Source: Streptomyces griseosporeus (lineage in GTDB: Bacteria; Actinomycetota; Actinomycetes; Streptomycetales; Streptomycetaceae). Taken from it: a DNA stretch of 64,000 bases. Shown piece by piece: positions 1 to 12,433 of the stretch (the first letter of the stretch is position 1; every line of letters starts with the position of its first letter). The stretch is taken from assembly GCF_014656055.1 (NCBI RefSeq), contig NZ_BNBR01000009.1, forward strand, positions 62,001 to 126,000, written 5' to 3'. Under the pieces are notes generated by a model that made no database searches, was not told the DNA's origin, and was given only the letters and a program-made list of their open reading frames with translations. Position numbers and translations under genes: made by a program.

Positions 1-2
1 AC

Positions 3-800
3 CGCGGCCGAGGCGCGCTGCACACCGCCGTGTGCGCCGGTGGCGCCGTCGCGCTGGGCGCGCTCGCGGCGCGTGCCGTACGCCGCTCCCCCGCCGCCTC
101 CGTCGCGCTGACCGCGGCCGCCACCTGGTCCGTCGTGGGCGGCACATCGCTCGCCCGCGAGGCGGGGACCATCGGCCGGGCGCTGGAGGACGGCGACGTG
201 GAGGCCGCGCGGGCCCGGCTGCCGCATCTGTGCGGGCGGGATCCGCAGGCGCTGGACGCCGACGGCATCGCCCGCGCGGTGGTGGAGTCCGTCGCCGAGA
301 ACACCTCCGACGCCGTCGTCGGCGCGCTGGTGTGGGGGGCGCTCGGCGGGGTGCCGGGGCTGCTGGGCTTCCGGGCCGTCAACACGCTGGACGCCATGGT
401 CGGTCACAGGTCGCGCCGCTACCGGCGGTTCGGCTGGGCCTCCGCCCGGCTCGACGACCTCGCCGGGTGGCCGGGGGCCCGGCTGACCGCCGTACTGGCC
501 ACGCTCGCCGGGCCGGATCCGCGCGGTGCCGTGCGGGCGTGGCGGGCCGACGCCCACCGGCATCCCAGTCCCAACGCGGGCCCGGTGGAGGCCTCTTTCG
601 CGGGGGCGCTCGGGGTGCGGCTCGGCGGGACGCTGTCGTACGGGGGGCGCGTGGAGCACCGGCCCGTGCTGAACCTTCAGGGGCGCGCGGTCGCCCCGCA
701 CGACATCGGCCGGGCGGTACGGCTGTCCCGGCGCGTGAGCTGGCTGGCGCTCGGCGTGTGCGCGGGCGCACGCCTGTTCAGGAAGGGGCGTAAGGCATGA
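3..800 (+). CDS. cobD: Adenosylcobinamide-phosphate synthase CobD/CbiB, 5' truncated by window edge
   Basis: Integral membrane enzyme that attaches the aminopropanol (phosphate) arm to adenosylcobyric acid, giving adenosylcobinamide (phosphate). The frame is open from the first bases, so the N-terminus (perhaps 50-60 residues) lies outside the window. Visible family features are hydrophobic helices near the start of the fragment, the stretch VVESVAENTSDAVVGALVWG, then FRAVNTLDAMVGHRS and SPNAGPVEASFAGALGVRLGG. All are well conserved in CbiB/CobD. The stop overlaps the cobQ start by four bases (ATGA), so the two are translationally coupled at this edge of a long B12 operon. The family call is firm. 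The true start cannot be seen. Confidence 0.93.
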   Translation, partial: RGRGALHTAVCAGGAVALGALAARAVRRSPAASVALTAAATWSVVGGTSLAREAGTIGRALEDGDVEAARARLPHLCGRDPQALDADGIARAVVESVAENTSDAVVGALVWGALGGVPGLLGFRAVNTLDAMVGHRSRRYRRFGWASARLDDLAGWPGARLTAVLATLAGPDPRGAVRAWRADAHRHPSPNAGPVEASFAGALGVRLGGTLSYGGRVEHRPVLNLQGRAVAPHDIGRAVRLSRRVSWLALGVCAGARLFRKGRKA

Positions 801-2301
801 ACGGCGGGCTTCTCGTCGCCGGCACCACCTCCGACGCCGGCAAGAGCGTCGTCACCGCCGGGATCTGCCGGTGGCTGGTGCGGCAGGGCGTGAAGGTGGC
901 GCCCTTCAAGGCGCAGAACATGTCCCTGAACTCGTTCGTGACGCGCGAGGGCGCCGAGATCGGGCGGGCGCAGGCCATGCAGGCGCAGGCGTGCCGCATC
1001 GAGCCGACCGCGCAGATGAACCCCGTGCTGCTCAAGCCCGGTGGCGAGCAGAGCAGCCAGGTCGTGCTGCTCGGCAAGCCGGTCGGTGAGCTGAGCGCCC
1101 GCGGCTACCACGGCGGACGGCAGCAGAAGCTGCTGGGCACGGTGCTGGAGTGCCTGGCCGAGTTGCGGGGCACGTATGACGCGGTGATCTGTGAGGGGGC
1201 GGGCAGTCCGGCGGAGATCAACCTGCGGCGGACCGACATCGTGAACATGGGGATCGCGCGGGGCGCGCGGCTGCCGGTGCTCGTCGTCGGCGACATCGAC
1301 CGCGGCGGCGTCTTCGCCTCCTTCTTCGGCACGGTCGCCCTGCTCTCGCCCGAGGACCAGGAGTTGGTCGCCGGGTTCCTCGTCAACAAGTTCCGCGGCG
1401 ACGTGTCCCTGCTGGAGCCGGGCCTGGACATGCTGAAGGACCTCACCGGGCGGCCCACGTACGGCGTGCTGCCCTTCCGGCACGGGCTCGGCATCGACGA
1501 GGAGGACGGACTGCGGGTGTCCCTGCGCGGCACGGTCCGCGAGTCGAACGTCTCCCCGCCCGTCGGTGAGGACGTGCTGCGGGTCGCCGTCTGCGCGATC
1601 CCGCTGATGTCCAACTTCACCGACGTCGACGCGCTCGCCGCCGAACCCGGCGTGGTCGTGCGGTTCGTGGACCGGCCGGAGGAACTGGTCGACGCGGACC
1701 TGGTGGTGATCCCGGGGACGCGCGGCACGGTCCGCGCGCTGGAGTGGCTGCGCGAACGCGGCCTGGCGGACGCGCTGGTGCGCAGGGCCGCCGAGGGCCG
1801 CCCGGTCCTCGGCATCTGCGGCGGCTTCCAGATCCTCGGCGAGCACATCGAGGACGAGGTGGAGAGCCGGCGCGGGCACGTCGACGGGCTCGGCGTGCTG
1901 CCGGTGCGGGTGCGGTTCGCCCGCGAGAAGACCCTCACACGGCCGCGGGGCGAGGCGCTCGGCGAGCACGTCGAGGGCTACGAGATCCACCACGGCGTCG
2001 CCGACGTCATGGGCGGTGAGCCCTTCCTGGACGGCTGCCGCGTCGGGCAGACCTGGGGCACGCACTGGCACGGCTCACTGGAGTCGGACGGCTTCCGGCG
2101 TGCCTTCCTGCGCGAGGTGGCCGCCGCCGCGGGCCGCCGCTTCGTCCCGGCGCCCGGCACCTCGTTCGCCGCGCTGCGCGAGGAGCAGCTCGACCGGCTC
2201 GGCGACCTGATCGAACAGCACGCGGACACGGACGCGCTGTGGCGGCTCATCGAGTCGGGCGCGCCGCAAGGACTGCCTTTCATTCCACCGGGAGCGCCCG
2301 C

Positions 2302-2305
<4 letters not shown>
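797..2305 (+). CDS. cobQ: Cobyric acid synthase CobQ/CbiP (glutamine-hydrolysing)
   Basis: Amidates four side chains (b, d, e, g) of adenosylcobyrinic acid a,c-diamide using ATP and glutamine. The 502 residues match the usual family length. The N-terminal synthetase domain has a P-loop-like start (GTTSDAGKS, about residues 8-16) and APFKAQNMSLNS. The C-terminal class I glutamine amidotransferase-like domain has the nucleophile Cys341 in VLGICGGFQILG, with downstream histidines in GYEIHHGV and THWHGSLES. The ATG overlaps the cobD stop, and the stop overlaps the cobN ATG, both as ATGA. This is an unambiguous family assignment by motif and by context. Confidence 0.97.
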
Positions 2306-5948
<3,643 letters not shown>

Positions 5949-5952
<4 letters not shown>

Positions 5953-7946
5953 CCACCCCCTTTCCCTTCACGGCCGTGGTCGGCCAGGACGACCTGCGGC
6001 TCGCGCTGCTGCTGAACGCCGTCTCCCCGGCCGTCGGCGGCGTGCTCGTGCGCGGTGAGAAGGGCACCGCCAAGTCCACCGCCGTGCGGGCGCTGTCGGC
6101 GCTGCTGCCGGAGGTGGCCGTGGTGCCCGGCTGCCGCTTCTCCTGCGACCCGGCCGCGCCCGACCCGGGCTGCCCGGACGGGCCGCACGAAGCGGGCAAC
6201 GGCGTGGACCGTCCCGCCCGGATGGTCGAGCTGCCCGTCGGCGCGTCCGAGGACCGGCTGGTCGGCGCGCTCGACATCGAGCGGGCACTCGCCGAGGGCG
6301 TGAAGGCGTTCGAGCCGGGCCTGCTGGCCGAGGCGCACCGCGGGATCCTCTACGTCGACGAGGTCAACCTCCTCCACGACCACCTGGTCGACCTGCTGCT
6401 GGACGCGGCGGCGATGGGTGCGTCGTACGTGGAGCGCGAGGGTGTCTCCGTACGGCACGCGGCGCGGTTCCTGCTCGTCGGGACCATGAACCCCGAGGAG
6501 GGCGAGCTGCGGCCGCAGCTGCTCGACCGGTTCGGGCTGACCGTCGAGGTGGCCGCCTCGCGCGAGCCCGACCAGCGGGTGGAGGTCGTCAAGCGGCGGC
6601 TGGCGTACGACGCCGACCCCGCCGCCTTCGCCGCCCGCTGGGCCGAGGAGGAGGCCGCGGTACGGCAGCGCATCGCGGCGGCGCGGGCGCTGCTGCCGCA
6701 GGTGCGGCTCGGCGACGGCGCGCTGCGGCAGATCGCGGCGACCTGCGCGGCCTTCGAGGTGGACGGCATGCGCGCGGACATCGTGATGGCGCGTACGGCG
6801 ACCGCGCTCGCGGCGTGGGCGGGGCGGACGGACGTGCTCGCGGAGGACGTGCGGCAGGCGGCGCTGCTGGCGCTGCCGCACCGGCGGCGCCGCAATCCGT
6901 TCGACGCGCCCGGTCTGGACGAGGACAAGCTGGACCAGACGCTGGAGGAGTTCTCCGGCGAGTCCCCCGACGACGATCCCGGCCCCGACGGCGGCGGTGG
7001 CGGCGGAGGCGGTCAGCCCGCGCCGGACGCCGGTCCGCAGGGCGGGGACACCGGGGCGCGGCCCGAGGAGGGCGAGGGCGGGCAGCCCCAGCCGTCCGGC
7101 GCTCAGGAGCAGCCGGCCGCACGTGCCTCGGAGCCCTTTCGCACCAAGGCGCTGAGCGTGCCCGGCATCGGCGAGGGCGCGGCCGGGCGGCGCTCGCGGG
7201 CGCGCACCGAGCACGGGCGCACCACGGGGGCCCGCCGGCCCCAGGGCGCGCTGACCAAGCTGCACCTGGCGGCGACCGTGCACGCCGCGGCTCCGCACCA
7301 GCGGGCGCGGGGCCGGTCCGGGCCGGGTCTGGTGATCCGCCGGGACGACCTGCGGCAGGCGGCACGCGAGGGGCGTGAGGGCAACCTCGTGCTGTTCGTG
7401 GTGGACGCCTCCGGGTCGATGGCGGCGCGGCAGCGGATGAGCGCGGTGAAGGGTGCCGTGCTGTCGCTGCTGCTCGACGCCTACCAGCGGCGGGACAAGG
7501 TGGGGCTGGTGACCTTCCGGGGCTCCGCCGCCGACGTGGCGCTGCCGCCGACCTCGTCCGTGGACGCGGCGGCGGCCCGGCTGGAGTCGCTGCCGACCGG
7601 GGGCCGTACGCCGCTGGCGGCCGGGCTGCTCAAGGCGCACGAGGTGCTGCGCGTGGAGCGGCTGCGGGACCCGGCGCGGCGGGCGCTGGTGGTCGTGGTG
7701 ACCGACGGGCGGGCGACGGGCGGCCCCGAGCCGGTGGCGCTCGCCTCCCGTGCGGCCCGGCTGTTCGCCGCCGAGGGCATCGCCTCCGTGGTCGTGGACT
7801 GCGAGTCGGGGCCCGTGCGGCTGGGGCTCGCGGGGCAGCTCGCCGCCGATCTCGGCGGTACGGCGGTCACGCTCGACGAGCTGCGGGCCGACTCGATCGC
7901 CGGGCTGGTCAAGGACGTTCAGGGTGCGAGCAGGAGGGCCGCGTAA
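5949..7946 (+). CDS. Fused ChlI/ChlD-type AAA+ and VWA chelatase subunit, probable CobN partner
   Basis: Likely ATPase motor of the CobN cobaltochelatase, replacing the separate CobS and CobT. The 665-residue chain starts at a GTG overlapping the cobN stop. The N-terminal AAA+ domain has a Walker A (GEKGTAKST, residues 36-44), a Walker B (ILYVDEVNLL) and a TMNPEEGELRPQLLDRF segment. A Gly/Pro/acidic linker of roughly residues 330-400 follows. The C-terminal von Willebrand A domain carries the MIDAS motif D486-A-S-G-S with downstream GGRTPLAAGL and TDG. In Streptomyces such genes are often annotated as magnesium chelatase, but no chlorophyll genes are present here. Adjacency to cobN argues for cobalt. 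Confidence 0.9.
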
Positions 7947-8545
7947 TGCCTCAGGGACAGCCGAGTGTCATCCCCGACGACGGACTGACGACCCGTCAGC
8001 GGCGCAACCGGCCGCTCGTCGTCGTGCACACCGGGATCGGCAAGGGCAAGTCGACGGCGGCCTTCGGGCTCGCGCTGCGCGCCTGGAACCAGGGCTGGCC
8101 GATCGGGGTGTTCCAGTTCGTCAAGTCGGCGAAGTGGAAGGTCGGCGAGGAGAACGCGCTGCGGGTCCTCGGCGCCTCGGGTGAGGGCGGGACCGTCGCC
8201 TGGCACAAGATGGGCGAGGGCTGGTCGTGGGTCCAGCGCGACGCCCAGATGGACAACGAGGAGAAGGCCCGCGAGGGCTGGGAGCAGGTCAAGCGCGACC
8301 TGGCCGCCGAGACGTACAAGCTGTACGTGCTGGACGAGTTCGCCTACCCCATGCACTGGGGGTGGGTCGACACCGACGAGGTGATCTCCGTGCTGCGGGA
8401 CCGGCCGGGCACCCAGCACGTCGTCATCACCGGGCGGAACGCGCCGGAGAAGCTGGTGGACTTCGCCGACCTGGTCACCGACATGTCCAAGGTCAAGCAT
8501 CCGATGGACGCCGGGCAGAAGGGCCAGAGGGGCATCGAGTGGTGA
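7946..8545 (+). CDS. cobO: Corrinoid adenosyltransferase CobO/BtuR
   Basis: Transfers the 5'-deoxyadenosyl group from ATP to cob(I)yrinic acid a,c-diamide. The 199-residue protein has the typical CobO P-loop GIGKGKSTAAFG near residues 31-42. It also has FQFVKSAKWKVGEENAL, LYVLDEFAYPMHWGW and VITGRNAPEKLVDFADLVTDM, all hallmarks of the family. The ATG lies at the last base of the preceding stop codon. The TGA in turn overlaps the start of cobB, so the gene is embedded in the same transcript. The name and length agree fully with the family. Confidence 0.96.
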   Translation: MPQGQPSVIPDDGLTTRQRRNRPLVVVHTGIGKGKSTAAFGLALRAWNQGWPIGVFQFVKSAKWKVGEENALRVLGASGEGGTVAWHKMGEGWSWVQRDAQMDNEEKAREGWEQVKRDLAAETYKLYVLDEFAYPMHWGWVDTDEVISVLRDRPGTQHVVITGRNAPEKLVDFADLVTDMSKVKHPMDAGQKGQRGIEW

Positions 8546-10008
8546 TGTCCGTTCCCCGGCTGGTCGTCGCCGCGCCCTCGTCGGGCAGCGGCAAGACCAC
8601 CGTCGCCACGGGGCTGATGGCCGCGTTCGCCGCGCGGGGGCTCGCCGTGTCCCCGCACAAGGTGGGCCCGGACTACATCGACCCCGGGTACCACGCGCTG
8701 GCCACCGGGCGCGTGGGGCGCAACCTCGACGCGTACCTGTGCGGGCCGGAGCTGGTCGCTCCGCTGTTCCTGCACGGGGCGCGGGGCTGCGACCTGGCCG
8801 TGGTGGAGGGCGTGATGGGGCTGTACGACGGTGCCGCGGGGCAGGGTGAACTGGCGTCCACCGCGCATGTCGCCAAGCTGCTGGGGGCGCCGGTCGTGCT
8901 CGTCGTCGACGCGTCGTCGCAGTCGCGGTCGGTGGCGGCGCTGGTGCACGGGTTCGCGTCGTGGGACCCGGAGGTGCGGGTCGGGGGCGTGATCCTCAAC
9001 AAGGTCGGGTCCGACCGGCACGAGGCGCTGCTGCGGGAGGCGCTGGAGTCGGCCGGGGTGCCGGTGCTGGGGGTGCTGCGGCGGGCCGCGCCCGTGGCTA
9101 CGCCGTCCCGGCATCTGGGGCTGGTTCCCGTTGCCGAACGGCAGGGGGATGCGGTGGAGGCCGTGGCGGCGATGGCTGCGCTGGTCGCCGACGGGTGTGA
9201 TCTGGCCGCGTTGGAGGCGCTTGCGCGGAGCGCGGGTGCCGTACCAGGGGGCTCCGCCCCCTGGACCCCCGGTTTCCCACCCACCCACCCGTCTCGGCCA
9301 ACTGAGAAGTCCCCCTCCGGGGCATCCGGCGCTCGGCCAGCTGGAGAGTTCCCCAGTGCTGCGCCGTCCGGGGCTCGGCCGACTGACACGTCCGCCGGTG
9401 CGCCCGCCCCCGTCGTCGCCCTCGCCGGTGGGCCCGCCTTCACCTTCTCCTACGCCGAGCACACCGAGCTGCTCGCCGCCGCCGGGGCCCAGGTCGTCAC
9501 CTTCGATCCGCTGCGGGACGAGCAGTTGCCCGACGGCACCGCCGGGCTCGTCGTCGGGGGCGGGTTCCCCGAGGTGTACGCCGGTGAGCTGTCGGCCAAC
9601 GAGCCGTTGCGGAAGGCGATCGGGGAGCTGGCCCGCTCCGGCGCGCCCGTGGCCGCCGAGTGCGCCGGGCTGCTGTACCTGTGCCGGGAGCTGGACGGGC
9701 AGCCGATGTGCGGGGTGCTGGACGCCACCGCGCGGATGACGGAACGGCTGACCCTCGGCTACCGGGACGCCGTGGCGGTCGGGGACAGTGTGCTCGCGCC
9801 GGCCGGGACGCGGATGCGCGGGCACGAGTTCCACCGCACGGTCGTCGAGCCGGGCGCCGGGGCGGCTCCCGCCTGGGGCGTCACCGCTCCCGCGCGGCGG
9901 GTCGAAGGTTTCGTACAGCAGGGCGTGCACGCGAGTTATCTGCACACGCACTGGGCGTCCGAGCCCGGTGTCGCCCGTCGGTTCGTGGAGAGGTGCCGGA
10001 CGTCATGA
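8545..10008 (+). CDS. cobB: Cobyrinic acid a,c-diamide synthase CobB/CbiA with expanded linker
   Basis: Glutamine-dependent amidation of the a and c side chains of (hydrogeno)cobyrinic acid. The N-terminal domain has the P-loop SSGSGKTTVATG (about residues 10-21), HKVGPDYIDPGYHALATGR and AVVEGVMGLYDG. The C-terminal amidotransferase domain has the nucleophile Cys373 in VAAECAGLLYLC and a late YLHTHWAS. At 487 residues it is longer than most homologues because of a Ser/Pro/Gly-rich linker at about residues 233-290. That linker is encoded by a palindrome plus a three-fold degenerate repeat. GTG at 8542 is a possible alternative start; the ATG at 8545 overlaps the cobO stop. Confidence 0.95.
   Translation: MSVPRLVVAAPSSGSGKTTVATGLMAAFAARGLAVSPHKVGPDYIDPGYHALATGRVGRNLDAYLCGPELVAPLFLHGARGCDLAVVEGVMGLYDGAAGQGELASTAHVAKLLGAPVVLVVDASSQSRSVAALVHGFASWDPEVRVGGVILNKVGSDRHEALLREALESAGVPVLGVLRRAAPVATPSRHLGLVPVAERQGDAVEAVAAMAALVADGCDLAALEALARSAGAVPGGSAPWTPGFPPTHPSRPTEKSPSGASGARPAGEFPSAAPSGARPTDTSAGAPAPVVALAGGPAFTFSYAEHTELLAAAGAQVVTFDPLRDEQLPDGTAGLVVGGGFPEVYAGELSANEPLRKAIGELARSGAPVAAECAGLLYLCRELDGQPMCGVLDATARMTERLTLGYRDAVAVGDSVLAPAGTRMRGHEFHRTVVEPGAGAAPAWGVTAPARRVEGFVQQGVHASYLHTHWASEPGVARRFVERCRTS
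9244..9264. repeat. GC palindrome inside cobB linker
   Basis: Nine-base arms CCAGGGGGC and GCCCCCTGG are separated by the three-base loop TCC. Hairpins of the GGGGGCTCCGCCCCC type are familiar as dispersed intergenic elements in Streptomyces. Here one lies in frame within a coding sequence, between the two cobB domains. It marks the start of the unusual linker insertion. Confidence 0.8.
9292..9400 (+). repeat. Degenerate in-frame triplicate in cobB linker
   Basis: Three related units each begin CTCGGCC(A/G)(A/G)CTG and encode SRPTEKSPSGASG, ARPAGEFPSAAPSG and ARPTDTSAGAPA. The DNA similarity extends over about 40 bases in the first two units, and the third is partial. The reading frame stays open throughout. 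The segment looks like recent duplication of a short element rather than conserved enzyme core. Confidence 0.65.
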
Positions 10009-10739
10009 GCAGCATCAGGTTGGTCGGGGTCGGCGTGGGGCCCGGTGATCCGGAGCTGGTCACCGTCAAGGGCGTCAACGCGCTGCGCGCCGCCGAGGTC
10101 GTCGTCGTGCCCGTGATGGACACCGGTGAGCGGGGGCGGGCCGAGGCGACGGTGCTGCACTACGTGGAGCCGGAGAAGGTCGTCCGGGTGGTGTTCGCGC
10201 TGAACGAGCGGAGCGACCGGGCGCGTCGGGAGGCCGCCTGGGACGCCGCCGGGGAGCGGGTCGCCGAGCTGCTGAAGGAGCGCGGCTCGGTGGCGTTCGC
10301 GACCATCGGCGACCCGAACGTGTACTCGACCTTCACGTATCTCGCGCAGACCATCGCCGAGCTGGTGCCGGGCGTGGTCGTGGAGACCGTGCCGGGGATC
10401 ACCGCCATGCAGGACCTGGCGGCCCGTTCGGGTGCCGTGCTGACCGAGGGCACCGAGCCGCTGACGCTGGTGCCGGTGACGGCCGGGTCGGCCGTGCTGA
10501 AGGAGGCGCTGGACGGGCCGGGCACGGTGGTGGCGTACAAGTTCGGGCGGCAGGCCGCCGAGGTGGCCGAGGCGCTGCGGGAGACCGGGCGGATCGGGGA
10601 CGCCGTGTGGGGGTCGGCGCTGGGGCTGCCGGAGGAGTCGATCCGGCCGGCCGCCGAGCTGGACGGGGCCGCGCTGCCGTATCTGTCGACGCTGATCGCG
10701 CCCGCGCGGCGGGACGGCGGGCGGGGCGGGAAGCTGTGA
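10005..10739 (+). CDS. cobI: Precorrin-2 C20-methyltransferase CobI/CbiL
   Basis: SAM-dependent methylation of C20 of precorrin-2 (or its cobalt form). The 244-residue protein has the tetrapyrrole methylase start LVGVGVGPGDPELVTVKG. It continues with VVVVPVMDTGERGRAE, typical of the CobI/CbiL branch, then FATIGDPNVYSTFTYLA and VETVPGITAMQDLAAR. The longer open frame begins upstream inside cobB. The ATG at 10005 overlaps the cobB stop (ATGA) and gives the canonical N-terminus. It is the last plus-strand gene before a convergent metal permease, so this transcript probably ends just after it. Confidence 0.94.
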   Translation: MSSIRLVGVGVGPGDPELVTVKGVNALRAAEVVVVPVMDTGERGRAEATVLHYVEPEKVVRVVFALNERSDRARREAAWDAAGERVAELLKERGSVAFATIGDPNVYSTFTYLAQTIAELVPGVVVETVPGITAMQDLAARSGAVLTEGTEPLTLVPVTAGSAVLKEALDGPGTVVAYKFGRQAAEVAEALRETGRIGDAVWGSALGLPEESIRPAAELDGAALPYLSTLIAPARRDGGRGGKL

Positions 10740-10743
10740 CACC

Positions 10744-10794
10744 GCCCCCGGCACACCTGGCGCCCCCGGCACACCCGGCGCCCCCGGCGCACGG
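10744..10794. repeat. 18-bp tandem repeat between convergent genes
   Basis: Two 18-base units (GCCCCCGGCACACC plus TGGC or CGGC) are followed by a partial third. They fill the 56 bases between the cobI stop and the stop of the opposite-strand ZIP gene. No hairpin terminator is obvious in this gap. Confidence 0.7.
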
Positions 10795-10795
10795 C

Positions 10796-11524
10796 TCACC
10801 CCGTGGCGCCGACCACCAGCCAGATGAACGCCACGCCCGCGACCGTGCACAGCAGGGTCGAGCGGGCGGGGTGTTCGTGGTGGGCCTCGGGCAGGATCTC
10901 GGCGGCGGCCAGGTACAGCAGGACGCCGCCGAACAGGCCGAGATAGCCGCCGAGGACGCCCTCCGGGATGTGCACGAACGCGGACGCGGCGGCTCCGGCG
11001 ACCGGGGCGACCGCGTCGGCGAACAGCATCGCGTACGCCTTGCGGCGGGCGTTGCCGTACAGGCTGGTCAGGGTGAACGTGTTGAAGCCGTCCGCGAAGT
11101 CGTGGGCGATGACGGCGAGCGCCACGGCCGTGCCCATGCCTCCGCCCACCTGGAAGGACGCGCCGATCGCCACGCCGTCCATCGCGCTGTGCCCGACCAT
11201 CGCCGCGGCGGCCGTCAGGCCCACCTCGGGCGCCCGGTGGTCGTGTTCGTCGCCGCCGTGCGCGGCGCGGCGGGCGGCCAGCAGGCGTTCCACCAGATGG
11301 GCCAGCAGGAAGCCCGCCACGAACAGCAGGAGCGCGGCCGGGACGCCGTGGATCTCGCGGTCCGCCGCCCGCAGGGCCTCCGGCAGCAGGTCCAGGCCGA
11401 CCACGCCGAGCATCAGCCCGCCGGCCAGGCCCAGCACCAGATGGCGGCGGTCGGTCACACGCTGTGCCGTCCAGCCGCCGGCCAGCGTCATCAGGAACGC
11501 GCCCAGCGCGACGAAGACCGCCAT
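10796..11524 (-). CDS. ZIP-family divalent metal permease inside the cob cluster
   Basis: Probable metal-ion uptake protein of the ZIP family, 242 residues with about seven or eight hydrophobic segments. The two ZIP signature helices are visible as GHSAMDGVAIG (His112, Asp116) and HDFADGFNTFTLTS (His141, Asp145). A late AEILPEAHHEHP adds further histidines, and a short acidic/His cytoplasmic loop (GGDEHDHR) precedes the first signature. It converges on cobI and diverges from cobM across a 90-base gap. Its position between two halves of the B12 cluster suggests it may import cobalt, but the usual annotation is zinc and the sequence alone cannot decide. No Zur-type box was seen in the gap. Confidence 0.88.
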   Translation of the reverse strand: MAVFVALGAFLMTLAGGWTAQRVTDRRHLVLGLAGGLMLGVVGLDLLPEALRAADREIHGVPAALLLFVAGFLLAHLVERLLAARRAAHGGDEHDHRAPEVGLTAAAAMVGHSAMDGVAIGASFQVGGGMGTAVALAVIAHDFADGFNTFTLTSLYGNARRKAYAMLFADAVAPVAGAAASAFVHIPEGVLGGYLGLFGGVLLYLAAAEILPEAHHEHPARSTLLCTVAGVAFIWLVVGATG

Positions 11525-11614
11525 ACGCCCTTGCTATCGGATGAAGCCGCCCGCGCGCACGTCCGACCCCACTCCCAGTGACCTTCCGTCTTTCCGTACG
11601 AGAGGAACCGACCC

Positions 11615-12433
11615 ATGGCCGACACCCCCACCGGCAAGGTGACCTTCGTCGGTGCCGGCCCCGGCGCCGCCGATCTGCTGACCTTCCGCGCCGCCCGCGC
11701 CATCGCCGAGGCCGACGTGGTGATCTGGGCCGCCAGCCTGGTGCAGGCGGAAGTCCTGGAGCACGCGCGTGAGGGCGCCACGATCCTGGACTCGGCGACC
11801 ATGTCGCTGGAGGACGTGGTCGCCGTGTACGAGAAGGCGCACGCCGAGGGCCTGAAGGTGGCGCGCATCCACTCCGGCGACCCCGCCCTGTGGGGCGGCA
11901 CCCAGGAGCAGCTCGACCGGTGCCACGAGATCGGCATCGCGACCGAGATCGTGCCGGGCGTGTCGTCGTTCTCCGCCGTCGCGGCGCTGGCGCAGCGCGA
12001 GCTGACCATCCCCGAGGTGGCGCAGTCCGTGGTCCTCACCCGGCTGGGCGGCGGCAAGACGCCGATGCCGCCCGGGGAGGAGGTGCGGGAGTTCGCCAAG
12101 CACGGCACCACCATGGCGGTGTTCCTGTCGGCGGCGCGCAGCGGGCAGCTGGTGCGGGAGCTGCTGGAGGGCGGCTACCCGACGAGCACCCCGGTCGTCG
12201 TCGCCTACCAGGCGACCTGGCCGGAGGAGCTGATCGTGCGGTGCACGATCGGCACGCTGGAGGAGACGGTGAAGGAGCACAAGCTCTGGAAGCACACCCT
12301 CTTCCTGGTCGGTCCGGCGCTGGACGCGCAGGGCACGCGCTCGCACCTGTACCACCCGGGTCACTTCCACGGCTACCGCAAGGCCGACCCCGAGGCGCGC
12401 CGGGCGCTGCGCGAACGGGGTGCGAGCACGTGA
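11615..12433 (+). CDS. cobM: Precorrin-4 C11-methyltransferase CobM/CbiF
   Basis: SAM-dependent methylase acting at C11 of the corrin precursor. The 272-residue protein has GAGPGAADLLTFRAARAI, VIWAASLVQ, ARIHSGDPALWGGTQEQ, EIVPGVSSFSAVAALAQ and VAYQATWPEELIVRCTI. This is the ordered motif set of CobM/CbiF. The ATG follows a good ribosome-binding site (GAGAGGAA, about seven bases away). It opens the second plus-strand block of cob genes, divergent from the ZIP gene. The 90-base divergent gap contains no recognisable cobalamin riboswitch. The stop overlaps the GTG start of cobL. Confidence 0.95.
   Translation: MADTPTGKVTFVGAGPGAADLLTFRAARAIAEADVVIWAASLVQAEVLEHAREGATILDSATMSLEDVVAVYEKAHAEGLKVARIHSGDPALWGGTQEQLDRCHEIGIATEIVPGVSSFSAVAALAQRELTIPEVAQSVVLTRLGGGKTPMPPGEEVREFAKHGTTMAVFLSAARSGQLVRELLEGGYPTSTPVVVAYQATWPEELIVRCTIGTLEETVKEHKLWKHTLFLVGPALDAQGTRSHLYHPGHFHGYRKADPEARRALRERGAST

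Noticed and set aside
11525..11614. Search for a cobalamin riboswitch or Zur box between the ZIP gene and cobM
   Set aside because: The 90 bases contain only a ribosome-binding site and no recognisable B12 box or Zur-type palindrome.
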